Shown in pieces: positions 11,433 to 22,799 of a stretch of 64,000 nucleotides of DNA. A program made the position numbers and the translations under genes. This stretch comes from Kingdonia uniflora (taxonomy: Eukaryota > Streptophyta > Magnoliopsida > Ranunculales > Circaeasteraceae): contig JACGCM010001655.1 in assembly GCA_014058105.1 (NCBI GenBank), positions 1,302,001 to 1,366,000 of the forward strand. Reading direction: 5' to 3'. Under the pieces are notes generated by a model, which made no database searches, was not told where the DNA came from, and worked only from the letters and a program-made list of their open reading frames with translations. How positions within the stretch are numbered: position 1 is the stretch's first letter; each line of letters begins with the position of its first letter.

Positions 11433-12010
11433 TGTAGGGACTTATCTCTCGATCTCACTCAAAATCGAGCTCATCCAGCTCAAATTACCTTCATCTCAGG
11501 CTCACTCAATTTTAACACTTAACACTCCAGTCAGCATTCCAACCAACCCCACGAACAACTTAAGAAACTACATCAAGCTAAACCCGAAAAGCGTTATACA
11601 GTCAAAGATACCGGTCTCCCACGAACTTGTCAGTTATTCAGTCAACCGCCACTAACCACATTATTCAGAAAACGTGCTCTAACACGATGAAGAGTTGTGG
11701 ATGAGCCTATAAAAAAGAAAAGTTCCAGAAGAGACAAGGACAAGAAAAATCACTCAAAACTTCTTATTTACGGGATAAAAACAGGTTTATGATTTAGAAA
11801 TAACTTGCAATAAAGATATTCACTCAAAGCAATAAAGAGACTTTTACAAAAATGCCCCATACGAGGTTGTGGTATTTTACCTATTCAAAGGTTTTCCATG
11901 CTAAAAATACTAGCTTGCATTTCTTACTTTCTAGTAGAGCATTGCTACAGGTCCATTTGGTGTGATAGCTAATTTTTAATCTTATCGAGCTACGGAATAT
12001 GGCCATTACA
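11433..12010 (+). repeat. Gypsy-A 5' LTR
   Basis: TG...CA ends. A TATA-like box (TATAAAAAA) lies at 11708. Pairs with 24856-25434. Confidence 0.9.
11708..11716 (+). promoter_or_regulatory. TATA-like box in Gypsy-A 5' LTR
   Basis: TATAAAAAA is conserved in position with TATAAAAAGG at 25131 in the other LTR. It is the likely core promoter of the element transcript. Confidence 0.5.
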
Positions 12011-12012
12011 TT

Positions 12013-12030
12013 TGGCGCCGTCTGTGGGAA
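12013..12030 (+). other. Gypsy-A primer binding site
   Basis: TGGCGCCGTCTGTGGGAA lies two bases after the LTR. The same sequence follows the Gypsy-C LTRs (52922 and 57960). It would pair with the 3' end of a host tRNA ending in ..GGCGCCA. I have not assigned which tRNA. Confidence 0.8.
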
Positions 12031-12096
12031 AGATTGCATTTCCACGATACCCTAAGGCAATCTTTCATTACAATTTTCAATTATGGTTTCTTTCAG

Positions 12097-13900
12097 ATGA
12101 CAAGCCGTATGAACTCCGCTCGAAATTTCTTGGGATCCGTGACAACTCACCGAGTTACGGGCGAATCTCCACGCAGAGGCTGAGAAATGCGCCTAACTCG
12201 AACTTTAATTATCAAAGAGCCGCAAACTCCGAGAGAAAGAGCTCGATGCAGAGCGAAAAGCTCATTTAACAATGCTCAAATGGTACAAGGATCAAATGAT
12301 GGCGATGCAGACTACACTCGAGGCTCTGCAAAATACTCAGCAGGTTCCTCCAGCCAAGGGTCATGATCAACTTCTAGAGACCTCCCGCGTTTCAGCAAGA
12401 GAAAGGTTAGGACCTCGGGAAGCCACTAGTAAAGCCATTTTTAGAAATCTACCACTGTAGCCCTCCATCCATTTGGGGGGAGAAGATCAATCTGAAGTCA
12501 GCCGTGGTCACCCTCTTTTCATCTGCCAGGACGACGATCGGCAGCTTCTACATCAAGTTCCAGCACGACATCGCTTGAGTGAAGGTACAAGAACTCATCA
12601 TCCCCTGTCAGCATGCCCAGTGACTCACCCAGTACGTCATTATGTCACAAAAGAACATATGGATCATCAAATTAAGGAGCTGATCGAGGCACAAGCTTTG
12701 GGTACTACCGGTGATACCACGAAGTTACAAGGAAGTCCGATTGCCAAAGAACTTTTCAAGATGGAAATACCAAAAGGTTTCCATACTCCCAAAATCCATA
12801 AATACAAAGGTACTGGCCCGAAGGAGCATATTCAGCAATACCGCAATTCAATGGGGTTGTACTCCAATCTCAACCACATTCTCTGGCGACTGTTTGCCAC
12901 AAGTTTACAATAAGAGCCACTCTGATGCTTCCACACTCTTCCTGAGGAATCTATCTACGCATTTGACCAGCTGCAGAAGCAGTTCATCAAAAGATATGCT
13001 CATAACAGAGACAAAGAGGAGAACTTATATTCTCTTATCGGTCTTAAACAGTCACATGGAGAAAAGCATGAGGATTTTTTAAAGAAATTCCTAAAGCATG
13101 CGAGAAAGGTGGATAACCTCAGCCAAAAAGTAGCTATAACCACTTTCACCAATGTTCTCCATCTCGATTGCGAAGCCAAAGAATACCTCTTCCTTAATAA
13201 GCCTGCGACGTTAGAGGAGATGATCACCAAAGTCAACGGTTGCGTCAACTTGGAGAGGATGATGACTAAGAGGCGGAAGTCTACCAAGTCTATCCTCTCC
13301 ACCAGAGTCCCACATACAGAGCAAACCAACGATCCCCAGGAGGAACAGGGAGATTAAAAATGCACCAAGGGGTATGCTGGATGCCCTGGAGGAGCGGTCC
13401 GCAAAACAAACCAATCCTCCCAAAGTTGAACGTCCGAATCTCTATACTTTTTCCACTACTATTCAAAAACCCGCTTTACCGCGTCTCTCAACCACTGGAG
13501 CCCATAGAGAATTGACCATTTTGCCTTCATCATAAGGTAAATCACCATTCTACTGACCGTTGCTATGCTCTACAGCGGATGCTCGAGCTTATTCTCAAGG
13601 AAGGACGGATGCTTGAATACATTGTTGACCAGAATTCATACCAAGATGGCAACCATAAGAAATAACACGAACTTGTTCAGGTCAACGACAGAGCTAAGAA
13701 GAAGCATCTCTATTACATGCACCTCTGCAACATGATCGAGATCAACCAGAACACCAATTCCAACCGATCAAGCGCCAGAGGCTTCCAAAATGTTGTGATC
13801 TCACACCTTAAGACAAAGAAGCCAAACTTATTCCTGAGTCGAGCAATCGCCGACTCAGATCTCTTTCGAGGATTGCCATACTAGCCATGTCAAATTTATA
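12097..13900 (+). pseudogene. Gypsy-A gag (capsid-nucleocapsid), broken
   Basis: A start is likely at 12097 (MTSRMNSARNF). The N-terminal part is scattered over three frames. The capsid core is readable at 12750-13357: IPKGFHTPKIHKYKGTGP, HIQQYRNSMGLYSN, then FDQLQKQFIKRYAHNRDKEE, SLIGLKQSHGEKHEDFLKKF and a segment ending near 13357. A decayed zinc-knuckle-like region follows near 13527-13580 (HHKVNHHSTDRCYALQ), lacking its first Cys. The product packages element RNA. Stops and frameshifts at about 12260, 12458, 12913 and 13357 make it non-functional. Confidence 0.8.
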
Positions 13901-13919
13901 CATTACGATATGTCAGTCA

Positions 13920-14360
13920 TTATGCTCAAGATGAAATAGTTTATCATGCACACAATGATGATCGATACTGGGGGCGGTATTGAAATTCTTTTTCAGAGTA
14001 TGATCGACCAGATGGGCTTAGCCGACCAAGTCACTCAAAACGACACAGACATTAGTGGGTTCAATGGCTCATGGGAGGAATGAGTAGGCAAGATTATCTT
14101 ACCTATCACCGTAAGACCACCCACTATTGACGTTGTTTTCTACGTCTTCAATGCCAAGTCTCGCTATCTTGGGATTATGGGCCGCTGCTGGAAGCACAAC
14201 ATGGAAGCAATCACTTCCACCTATTACCAAGCACTCCAATTCAAACACGACAATGATATTTATGAGATTAGAGGTAGTCAGAAACTCTCTCGAGCTTGTA
14301 AAAATATTATATCTACAAGACAGATTGGCCGCATAGCAATTGCAGAAAATTGATCACCTC
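13920..14360 (+). pseudogene. Gypsy-A aspartic protease, broken
   Basis: The active-site motif Asp-Thr-Gly is present (IDTGGGIEILF, Asp codon at 13964), within the retropepsin-like fold used to process the polyprotein. FNAKSRYLGIMGR (about 14150-14190) corresponds to the later conserved block of Tat proteases. A stop follows FNGSWEE near 14083, so the domain is interrupted. Confidence 0.7.
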
Positions 14361-14399
14361 GATGATCAATCACCTACAGAGGAACCCACAAAATATGTC

Positions 14400-15375
14400 A
14401 ACCTCGATGGACCCAGCAGAGGTACGTTCATCGGGACCAAACTAGTTCTACAGGAGAAAGATGCTCTTATATAGTTCTTGCAACTCAATTGAGACATTTT
14501 TGCATGGTCCCTCAAAGAAATGCCCGGAGTCGATCCAGCCATGGCTTGCCACAAGTTAGCTATCAACATCAACGCTACGGCGGTCAGGCAGAAGCAGCGA
14601 CGACTTTCACCTCATCTTTGAGATGAAGTAAACACTGAGATCGAGAAATTAATCAAAGTGGGATTCATTCGAGAAGCCAAGTATCCAGACTCGATATCCA
14701 ACATTGTCGATGTCCCAAAGATGAACGAAAAAGTCTGAGTTTGCGTAGATTTCACAAATCTGAACAAACACACTCCAAAGGACAGTTCCCTCTTCCCAAC
14801 ATTCATCAGATCCTCGATTTAACAGCAGGCCATGATCTCCTATCTATGATGGACGCTGGTTCGGGGAATAATAAAATCCCACTACAGGAAGAAGATCAAG
14901 AGAAGACAATATTCAACACCGAAAGTGGCCTGTACTGTTACAAAGTCATGCCCTTCAGGCTTAATAATACAGGGCCCACATATCAATGATTGATGGCTGC
15001 TATGTTCAAAGCATACCTGAGAAAAATCGTTAAAGTCTATATCGATGATCTCATGTACAAAAACGTACAGTCAGATAATCGCATCTCAGATCTCAACACA
15101 ATATTCAACATCCTTTGATCTTACAAAATGCATCTCAACCCTAATAAGTATCAATTCAGGGCATATTCTGACCGCTTTTTATGCCACCTCATCAGCAAGA
15201 AAGGGATTGAGGCTGATCCATCTCAAATTCGGGCTCTCCTCGACATGCCTTCTCTAAAGATAACAAAAGATGTTCAAAAACTCGCTGGCAGGATTGCCGC
15301 GATCAACCATTTTGTCTCTAAATCTTCAGACCGCTGCCATTGGCTATTCCTGTTACTCTGCAGATGTACCAAATG
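14400..15375 (+). pseudogene. Gypsy-A reverse transcriptase, broken
   Basis: Family blocks in order: FAWSLKEMPGVDP, IEKLIKVGFIREAKYPDSIS, VDFTNLNKHTPKDS, MMDAGSG, VMPFRLNNTGPTYQ, then catalytic YIDD at 15038-15049, and HLISKKGIEADPSQI followed by VQKLAGRIAAINHFVSKSSD. Stops near 14475, 14738, 14989 and 15118 plus a frameshift after the linker block disable it. The catalytic Asp pair itself is preserved. In working relatives it copies element RNA to DNA in cytoplasmic particles. Confidence 0.85.
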
Positions 15376-15770
15376 AGGAAAGGTTCAGCCAAGAGCAGAA
15401 GTCACCTGGACTCCTGAATGTGAAGCAGCTTTTCAGGATCTCAAAATTTATTTGGGGAGGTATCCCGTAATGAGCACCCCAATAGAAAATGTGGAACTGA
15501 TAACCTACTTATCAGTCGTAGATACTTCTCTCAGCTCGATTCTCATTCTCCTGGAAGAGAAAGTAGAGAAGCCAGTCTTCTTCATCTACAAAATACTCAC
15601 ACCAGCAGAAACAAGGTACTCTAAAATTGAAAAACTTCTTCTCGCCCTTGTTTACACTTCGCAGAAACTCAAACACTATTTCCAAGCACATTCCGCCAAA
15701 GTTATGATTAACTACCCACTTCAGGAAGTTATGTCCAAAAAAGGGAAGTCACGAAGAGTGCAATAATGAT
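15376..15770 (+). pseudogene. Gypsy-A RNase H (first, gypsy type), decayed
   Basis: Reads TPIENVELITYLSVVDTSLS, then VEKPVFFIYKILTPAETRYS and LLALVYTSQKLKHYFQAHS. This is the RT-linked RNase H of Ty3/gypsy elements, in which Tat members have lost catalytic positions. Here the usual first DAS-like site reads VDTS. It is followed by a linker and a second RNase H. Confidence 0.7.
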
Positions 15771-15954
15771 CAGTCAGTTTGGGCAAACATGATATTAAGT
15801 TTGAACAGCGTCATTCCAAAAAAGGTCAGGCCATTACCGATTTTCTCATGGATTTTCCAGTGGAAGATATCGAGTGGAAAGAGCATAACCCAGACCTTAC
15901 CGAAAGCACGCCAAAGAATCCAACCCCCAGGCCATTCGATTAACGAGCTGACTG

Positions 15955-16350
15955 GATCACCACGTCAGAGTGTAAGCTTTACACAGATGGCTCAGCATGA
16001 CCCGCAAGGATAGGAATCGGGATTGTTTTGATTGCCCCTTCTAATGACAGAATTGAGAAATCAATCCGCTTGGATTTCAAAGCCTTAAATAATTTTACCG
16101 AGTATGAAGCTCTCATTAACGGACTCGACCTCAAACTTGGGCCCGATGTTCCCGAACTCTCAGTTTATACAGATTCATTACTCATTATTCATCATTATTC
16201 AGAGCAATACCAAAGAGCGGGAAGATGATCGAATACGCAGCCCTCGTTACAGGTAGGATGAGTATGTCTACGAAAGCAACTCTCGAATATCTTCCTCGAA
16301 GCAAAAACATACACGCCGATTACTTGGTATATCTAGCCGGGGTTTTGGGT
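15955..16350 (+). pseudogene. Gypsy-A second RNase H (archaeal-like, Tat hallmark)
   Basis: CKLYTDGSA carries the first Asp. NNFTEYEALINGLDLKLGPD supplies the Glu region, SVYTDSLLIIHHYS the second Asp, and LEYLPRSKNIHADYLVYLAG the last Asp region. A stop after the first motif and another at 16226 break it. A second, archaeal-like RNase H downstream of the degenerate one is an established feature of plant Tat elements and supports the lineage assignment. Confidence 0.75.
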
Positions 16351-16399
16351 ACAGTAGCTCGATATCTCCAGATCGAAATCATTTTAACCCCCAGTATTT

Positions 16400-17697
16400 A
16401 TCGTATCTCTATATGCACGATCAATACTGGGGGTGATAAAGGGGAAGACGACGATTGGCAAAAGCCTTTCTTAGCCTACCTTGATGTCGACAACAAGTAC
16501 ATCGGACCACTCCCAACAGATCCAAAAGAATGCCGACAACTGATCCACAACTCGAAGCATTACATTACTCAGAACGGGATGCTTTACCGCCTTCCGTCAC
16601 AGGGCACTACCTCAAGTGTTACTCAAAGTCAAAACCAGATGAACTGTTCTGTAAACTACATGAAGGAACTTGTGGCTCCCATGCCGCAGGTAGATCATTG
16701 GCGAATCGAGCTATAACACAAGAAGAATTTTGGCTTGGCATATGCAAGCAAGCAGAAGAGTATTCCTGCAGGTACGACACCTGCCAGAGACATGGACATA
16801 TGATACGCGCCCTTGCATAAAAACTCCATTCAAGTAAGGTTTTCTAGCCATTCAAAAGATTGGCACTAAACCTCATTGGTGTATTCCCTTACTCTTCAGG
16901 TAATTGCCGTCACCTACTCGCAGCTACCGATTACTTTACAAAATGGGTAGAAACAATTCCACTATGTTGACCAGAGAAGAGGAGGCCATATCCTTTATCT
17001 GGAACCACATATCACTCGATTCGGGTGCCCCCACCTAATTCGTATCTATAACGGGCCCTAGTTTGTGGGAGAAAATGTCGTATCCTTCCTAAATCACCAC
17101 AAAATCATCCACTCACCATCAAATCGATACTACCCTCAAGGCAATGACCAAGCCAAAATCACCAACAGAACCATCGTGGTTAGAATCAAAAAACGGCTTC
17201 ACTCACAAAATAAAGGGAATGGGGTTTGTGAACTACCTCACATCTTGTAGGCGTATCGAACTACTCCCCAATAATCTACTGAGTATACCCCATTCCTCCT
17301 TACTTTTAGCACTGAGGCTGTCATTCCTTCTGAATATCATTATCCAATTCCTGATCACGAGCTAACTGATAAAGAAAATAAGTTCGAATTGGCTTGCAAC
17401 ATCAATATGATAGTTGAGACCAGGGAACGCACCGTCGCTAACCTAGGTCGATATAATCATATGCTTGCCAGATCGTATAATAACTGAGTCAGGAGCCGCA
17501 CTTTCCAAATCAGAGATCTCGTCCTCAGAGAGATTCCACAATATCGCAAAGAGCCTCACGCTGGTAAATTAGCCAACAATTGGGAGGGTCCATTCATTAT
17601 CGCAGGTCTCTTAGGCCTGGGATCATACTATCCCATGGCAGAAGAGGGAATCCCTATTTTAAATCCTTTGAACACTAGACGACTGAAACGATACTAG
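16400..17697 (+). pseudogene. Gypsy-A integrase, broken
   Basis: The zinc-binding HHCC segment is visible (HEGTCGSHAAGRSL, then CRYDTCQRHGH, about 16655-16800). Core blocks follow: TRFGCPHLIRIYNGP, FLNHHKIIHSPSNRYYPQGN and TNRTIVVRIKKRLHSQNKG, then a C-terminal part with LVLREIPQYRKEPHAGKLAN and NWEGPFIIAGLLGLGSYY, and NTRRLKRY at the end. Several stops and frameshifts interrupt it, for example after position 16820 and near 17060. It would insert element DNA into chromosomes. gag-pol ends here. Confidence 0.85.
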
Positions 17698-17919
17698 CGT
17701 TAGGCGTCTTACTACTCCATTTCCATTGTTCGATGTTTTGTTTTTCAATTCCAAAAGTGAGATTCTTATCTTCATCTAATGTAAATTCTAAACTTATCAA
17801 TGATATAATTTTTTTTGAACAATGTCGGTCTCATCATGAACATTCGTTTACATTTTATATCTTAAAGCATAGATAATACTATTTTTCATCTCTTTCAATA
17901 TGTATGTGACATCTCTATA

Positions 17920-18381
17920 GGTCTAGATCAAAGTAAAACTTGGTTTAGCTGTCTTTCCATAGGCCTAGATCAAGTTAACACTTGGTTTAGCTATCTCTCT
18001 ATAGGCCTAGATCAAGGTAACACTTGGTTTAGTTGTCTCTCTATAGGCCTAGATCAAGGTAACACTTGGTTTAGCTATCTCTCTATAGGCCTAGATCAAA
18101 GTAAAACTTGGTTTAACTATCTCTGTATAGGCCTAGGTCAAGGTAACACTTTGTTTAGCTTTCTCTCTATAAGCCTAGATCAAGGTAACACTTTGTTTAG
18201 CTGTCTCTCTATAGGCCTAGATCAAGGTAACACTTGGTTTAGCTGTCTCTCTATAGTCCTAGATCAAGGTAACACTTGGTTTAGCTGCCTTTCTATAGGC
18301 CTAGATTAAGGAAACACTTGGTGTTGCTGCCTCCCTATTGGCCTAGATCAAGGATAACACTTGGTTTAGCTATTCCACTAT
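17920..18381 (+). repeat. 42-bp tandem repeat, 11 copies, in Gypsy-A tail
   Basis: The unit starts GGCCTAGATCAAGGTAACAC and ends CTCTCTATA. Eleven head-to-tail copies of almost constant 42-bp length differ by scattered substitutions, with a one-base insertion in the last copy. The array lies between the integrase end and the antisense coiled-coil gene. Tandem arrays in the tail of Tat/Ogre elements are known and can seed satellite DNA. Confidence 0.95.
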
Positions 18382-18524
18382 ATTTCTGCGATTAAAATGA
18401 ATGTGAAAGCTTTACTTTATATCAAAGACCCCACCAGACATAAGATAAGCTAATGGTCATACTAGCTTTCATCTATTATAATGTGTCTATGACAAGTACT
18501 ATTTATTTTCAAGTCAAATTCATA

Positions 18525-19860
18525 TTACAGAGGATTATTTTCTGCTGATGGAGGTTCAACAGCGATTCCCCACGCATCAAGAGGTCTATCTTTCAGTTTA
18601 TGGGCCATAGCAGCCCTACCTTGATCTATTGATTTGCCAGTTCGAGGGCCCAGTTGGATCTGCATGGCGCCCAAACAGTTCCCCCAATCTATCTCAGCTC
18701 CACAGGTGCATCCTTTATCTGACAATTTTTTGAGCAAGGTATCTCGTTCTAACTCAAGTCTTTTAACTTCCTCTACAAAATATGTAGCGATCACCCTTAA
18801 CAGGTCAGATCGAGATACGCCAGGTACTACCGCTGTTGCAAATCTCAACATCATCCTCTCGAGGCGTACCTTTAACCTAGCGCAATTACCCTTCCATTCA
18901 ATTATTTCCGCATCAACTCTATCATTATAAATAACATCTTTTTCCAATTTGGCAATATACTTCGCTGACTCAGATAGGTTTAGGGCTTTTAAGTCTACTA
19001 CCCGAGCATTAAGTCTCACAATTTTTGCATTCAACACTTCCCTAGCCGGCAGATCCTTCAATAATTCCTCCTTCCTCTTTACCAACAAATCATTGGCTTT
19101 GATCTCCCCTTCCAGAACTTTCACCCAAATAAGAGCAGCATCCAGCTTATGCTGATATTCCCTCAAATTTGCATTTTCCTTCTGAACGTGCCCCCGAATT
19201 CGAGACACGTCACCTTCTAGCTCTCTAATTTAATTTGAAAGACTAACTACATCACCTTGAACTAACAGAGCCTCAATTCAATTCCCCCTGAATGCTGTCT
19301 AGCCTCAGCTTTCTTGGCACGAGCAATGGCTTGGTCCTTTTCGGCTTTAAGTCGAGCGACTCCCTCGTTTAAGTCATTGCACCTTCACTGTATTTCCCGG
19401 AATTCCATATCCTTGGCGTGGAGAGTTGTTTGCAAATGTTTAGCTACAGCCTTCGAAGCCAATAGATATTCTCAAGCTACCCTCAGCTCATCATCCTTTT
19501 TGATAAATTTTTGCCTCATTTGCTCCAGCTCGTTCCTACATCTTTGAAGATGATATCGAAATCGTTCTTCTGTTTGTTCCAGCGCCTGAATAGCGTATTG
19601 AGTCGTGTCAGCCTGCTTACCCTTCGCAGCCAACACTTCGACCTGATATTGAAGTTTCTCAGCACGTTCTTTGGCCTCGGATAGATTTTTTAATCCCTTC
19701 TTAATCTCATAATATTTTTCCTCAAGTTGAAAAGTCAGGTCTGAAACGTCCTGATTCAACTTCTCGAGTCTGAAATACACTTTTACGTATTGATCTTCTC
19801 TGTTCTCGCTCACCTCCTTCATTATATCGAACTACTCCGCTAATTCCCGATTGCACATGA
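18525..19860 (-). pseudogene. Gypsy-A antisense gene, C-terminal coiled-coil part
   Basis: Read right to left: 19822-19472 (116 residues; REDQYVKVYFRLEKLNQDVS, LEQTEERFRYHLQRCRNELE), a stop, a continuing charged segment (LKAEKDQAIARAKKAEARQ), a frame change near 19270, then an uninterrupted 227-residue frame at 19208-18525. That frame has long Leu/Glu/Lys/Arg heptads, a CTCGAEIDWGNCLGAMQIQL block with three Cys, and a polar tail. It has the character of an extended coiled-coil protein. The position downstream of integrase in antisense matches the antisense ORFs described in Tat elements such as Grande and Retand, whose function is unknown. Gypsy-B has a counterpart at 35743-36165. Confidence 0.65.
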
Positions 19861-20127
19861 GTACGTTGTTCTCACGAGCGCGAGATAAATCCAATTTAAT
19901 CTAGGAAATATAACAAGTTTTAGTACAGTTCGATTCAGAAAATCTAATTCCTAATACATTACTACATTTCTAAAAGACTATGTGATTTCTAAACATCAGT
20001 TTCCAAGTACTTTTAGACTAAAAGTTTAGACTCCATTCTCAGGTGAATACTTCATAAATCTTTTAACGGTGTACAAGGTACATACTTTCGATATATTATT
20101 CCGTATTAATAGCGTTAGATTTTTTCC

Positions 20128-20870
20128 ATGCATTTCTCTCCTGGTGACTTGATAACTTACCATTGGTTTAACATTCAAGTTGAAAAAAGAACCTATTCCA
20201 ATCTAACCTGCAGCTCCGCTTGTGTAGACAGGAAGGCTTTAGAGGTCTTTATTTCACTGGCAAGTCCAGACTCTAGGTCATTTATCCTGAGACTCATCTC
20301 TCTAACTACCTACAAGACGTTTATAAACAAAGTCAATCTACAGAAAGAGTCATCCCCACACACAATACAAACAACTTACAAATGTTTATACAAAACATAT
20401 GTCTACCCTACCTTCTCACTCCCACCTTCTGGGAGCTCATCATTATCCCCTTGGTTGTCATGTATTGTCTGGCATGAGGCACCATCCAGACCATCCACAA
20501 CTCCCACCACTTCTGCTTCCTCATCTTCCACCTCAACATAGGTGTCAGCCTTAATGGCATCCACCTCCTCCTCAAAATAGACCTACAGCATCAAGTGACG
20601 ACATAACCTATCACGCTCCTCAACTATATCATCTAGATTGGCCTTTGCCTTGACCTATAGCTGACAGATTACTACGACGTGAGAGGCCTTCAGCTGCCTG
20701 ACCTCCTTTATGGCGTCAGTCTTGGCACGAGCTAAGTATTTCTCCAGCTCGTTCTTCGCCTTCTTCAGCTCGGATTTTGCTTCTTTAATACCGAGCCACA
20801 TCCCCTTGACAAGATGAGCCACCTACAAAAATTATTTCGATCTCAGTTATTAGCTCGGGGGATATTAAAC
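20128..20870 (-). pseudogene. Gypsy-A antisense gene, decayed middle part
   Basis: Minus-strand scraps with Glu/Lys/Ala-rich helical character (around 20600-20810) and an acidic Glu/Val-rich stretch (20480-20580) connect the coiled-coil block at 18525-19860 with the Ser/Lys-rich segment at 21035-21238. Stops occur in every frame. The plus-strand ORF at 20128-20541 is probably a shadow of this low-complexity sequence. Confidence 0.35.
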
Positions 20871-21034
20871 ATTACTTTTTGATAATAAAAGCTTACCATA
20901 TGGCTCATATATTCGTCTCCTTGGAGAATCGCCCACCTACCCCTTTCCTCGACATCTTTAAGGTCGTCCACTAAAGTAGATCACCCCTCAATGACCCTCT
21001 CTCCTGACTCCTTCTAGGGTTCGACCCTCCTCCT

Positions 21035-21480
21035 CTATTCTTTCACGACCTTACCACTTCCAGTGGTACCAGATGCCGGTAGAGTCTTTAGCATCCTTTT
21101 CTTTGTAAATAGCTGAGCTACTTTGCTCGGCTTGACAATAGTCGGCTGAGTCAAACTTCCAGTTCTGGACGTCTTGGACAAATTAGTTTGAACTCCCTCA
21201 CCACTGACTGGCCTTTTTCCTTCATCAACCCCCGCCATCGGCCTAGTAGACTGAGCCTTTCAAACCTTGTTCGACCTACTATCAACTCTCATCTTTCTAC
21301 TCAGGCCGAGTTCCTCTAAAATAAGTTCAAGTTCAGTCTCCTCCTCCGCAACTTCATCCAACAGAGATTCTTTCCTTTCCACTGTAAACTTTATACCTGT
21401 GATAGCACATTTTACTATCTGCTACAGTTGTCAATGAAACATTACAATAATTCTATCTATGCATGTTTATACTTACTTTA
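21035..21480 (-). pseudogene. Gypsy-A antisense gene, basic linker part
   Basis: An acidic segment (ESLLDEVAEEETELELILEE) is followed by GLSRKMRVDSRSNK. After a stop a Ser/Thr/Lys-rich basic segment follows (67 residues, MAGVDEGKRPVSGEGVQTNL onward). It corresponds in position and style to Gypsy-B 35103-35306 (SLGIERKRKMKIDSLLQ, then KPSKKRRGEGGSK). A basic linker may serve nuclear targeting or nucleic-acid binding, but that is inference. Confidence 0.45.
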
Positions 21481-21589
21481 CTTTACAGATCTAAATCGAA
21501 GGTCCAAACGTTTTTCATCATCTCTTTGAAGGCAATTACCCTTCACCCATATGATGTTATCATTCCACGTTCGACCTGCTGAATTTATA

Positions 21590-22221
21590 TTAAAAAAAAT
21601 GTCGAGTAACGCTCACACAGAAATACGACCCCCTACTGGCCTTAAAATTCTTTACCCCATAAAACTGTAGAACATCCTCAGGGGTTATCCTCCTCACTTT
21701 TTCCTCCCTTTCCCACCTTTTATTCAGATGGTCACATATAGTTATTACCTCCCACATGTTCTTGTTCATTTGAATAGGACATGCCCCAATTGCATTCATA
21801 ATCCCCTTCGCCAAATTGGTGAGGGGAAGGCTCAACCCATACTCTAATTGAGATAGGTAACACAGAAAACCCTCCATGAGATTACTCTCAACATCCCAAT
21901 TGAAATACTCTAATGAGATTGATTCATTTATACCCCTATCTCGCTTTTCAGCTTCCAAATCTACCAACAGATAAAATACTCGTCCCCCTCCGCTACCGTA
22001 CAACCCCTAAACTGCCTACCGACAAGCACCACACATTTACCCCACTTCCCTTCTACAGCCACCTTGGCTTTACAAAATTCTCTAAAGGCATCAGAACCCA
22101 GAGGAAAAGATACCAACTGATCAGGAAAACCTGGGAATTGTTTCAATCCTCATTCCCCTTCGTTATCAGTCTCACTCATCCAACCAGAGGTCAAAACCAC
22201 ATTAGCAGACGAACTACCCAT
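21590..22221 (-). pseudogene. Gypsy-A antisense gene, conserved N-terminal domain
   Basis: From an ATG at 22221 (MGSSSANVVLTSGWMSETDN) the frame reads through one stop into FPGFPDQLVSFPLGSDAFRE, then after a frame change into ISLEYFNWDVESNLMEGFLC, LSQLEYGLSLPLTNLAKGIM, NAIGACPIQMNKNMWEVITI and EEKVRRITPEDVLQFYGVKN. The second part (21590-22003, 137 residues) is uninterrupted. The segment YGLSLPLTNLAKGIMNAIG has a recognisable counterpart in Gypsy-B near 34740-34800 (LGMQLPLRRLVKEV). No known enzyme motif is seen. It probably encodes the globular head of the antisense protein. Confidence 0.6.
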
Positions 22222-22298
22222 CTTAAACAAATTCTACAAGCACGTTTTCAACCTACAAGGATGCCTTTCACGCTTGGCCTACATACAGGTTAAGGTAT

Positions 22299-22301
22299 GT
22301 A

Positions 22302-22357
<56 letters not shown>
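22299..22357. repeat. (TA)n microsatellite
   Basis: About 28 uninterrupted TA units. Flanking TATATC repeats follow (CATATATCTCTA near 22360 and 22425). Confidence 0.95.
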
Positions 22358-22358
<1 letters not shown>

Positions 22359-22437
22359 CATATATCTCTAATCAATCATTCATGTATAACATATATCTTT
22401 AATTTTAGAATATCAACATATATCGCATATATCTCTA

Positions 22438-22790
22438 CTAACCATCAATATCCGAATGAGAATCATCAGTAGAATTAAGCTTTATCCTCACAATGCTGCT
22501 GTATAGCCACCTACGAGATTCAGAATCCTTTGCCCTCTTCAACCGTTTATCACCTTCAGATAACTCTTTATCAAATCCCCTAATTTTTTGCCTTTCTCTC
22601 TGAGTGCTCTCCAAGTTTTTTGTGATAAAACATTTGTTTGGAGAAGAAGAAGAACTATTTATCCTTTCTCTCTCATGCGGCTGGCATTTACTGTTCCTCG
22701 TCCAAACCATCCTCAATTCAAGAACAGAGGCGTCTTTTCCACTTTCCATGTCAGACGCCTTGCACCTTTTCGATAAAACTACCGTTCCAT
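22438..22790 (-). pseudogene. Gypsy-A antisense gene, possible upstream exon
   Basis: A 103-residue minus-strand frame begins MESGKDASVLELRMVWTRNS. It has a Ser-rich patch and a strongly charged Lys/Arg/Glu segment (QRERQKIRGFDKELSEGDKR). It is separated from the conserved domain at 22221 by the TA microsatellite. It could be an upstream exon of the antisense gene, or chance coding-like sequence. Confidence 0.3.
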
Positions 22791-22799
22791 CATTATAAC

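Noticed and set aside
11280..11655. ORFs of 80 and 94 codons
   Set aside because: They cross the Copia-2 LTR to Gypsy-A LTR junction, so they are artefacts of insertion.
17920..18381. Regular repeats resembling a CRISPR array
   Set aside because: The units are contiguous 42-bp copies without unique spacers, inside a plant retrotransposon tail.
18634..19155. Plus-strand ORFs of 98 and 68 codons
   Set aside because: Shadows of the antisense coiled-coil frame at 18525-19208.
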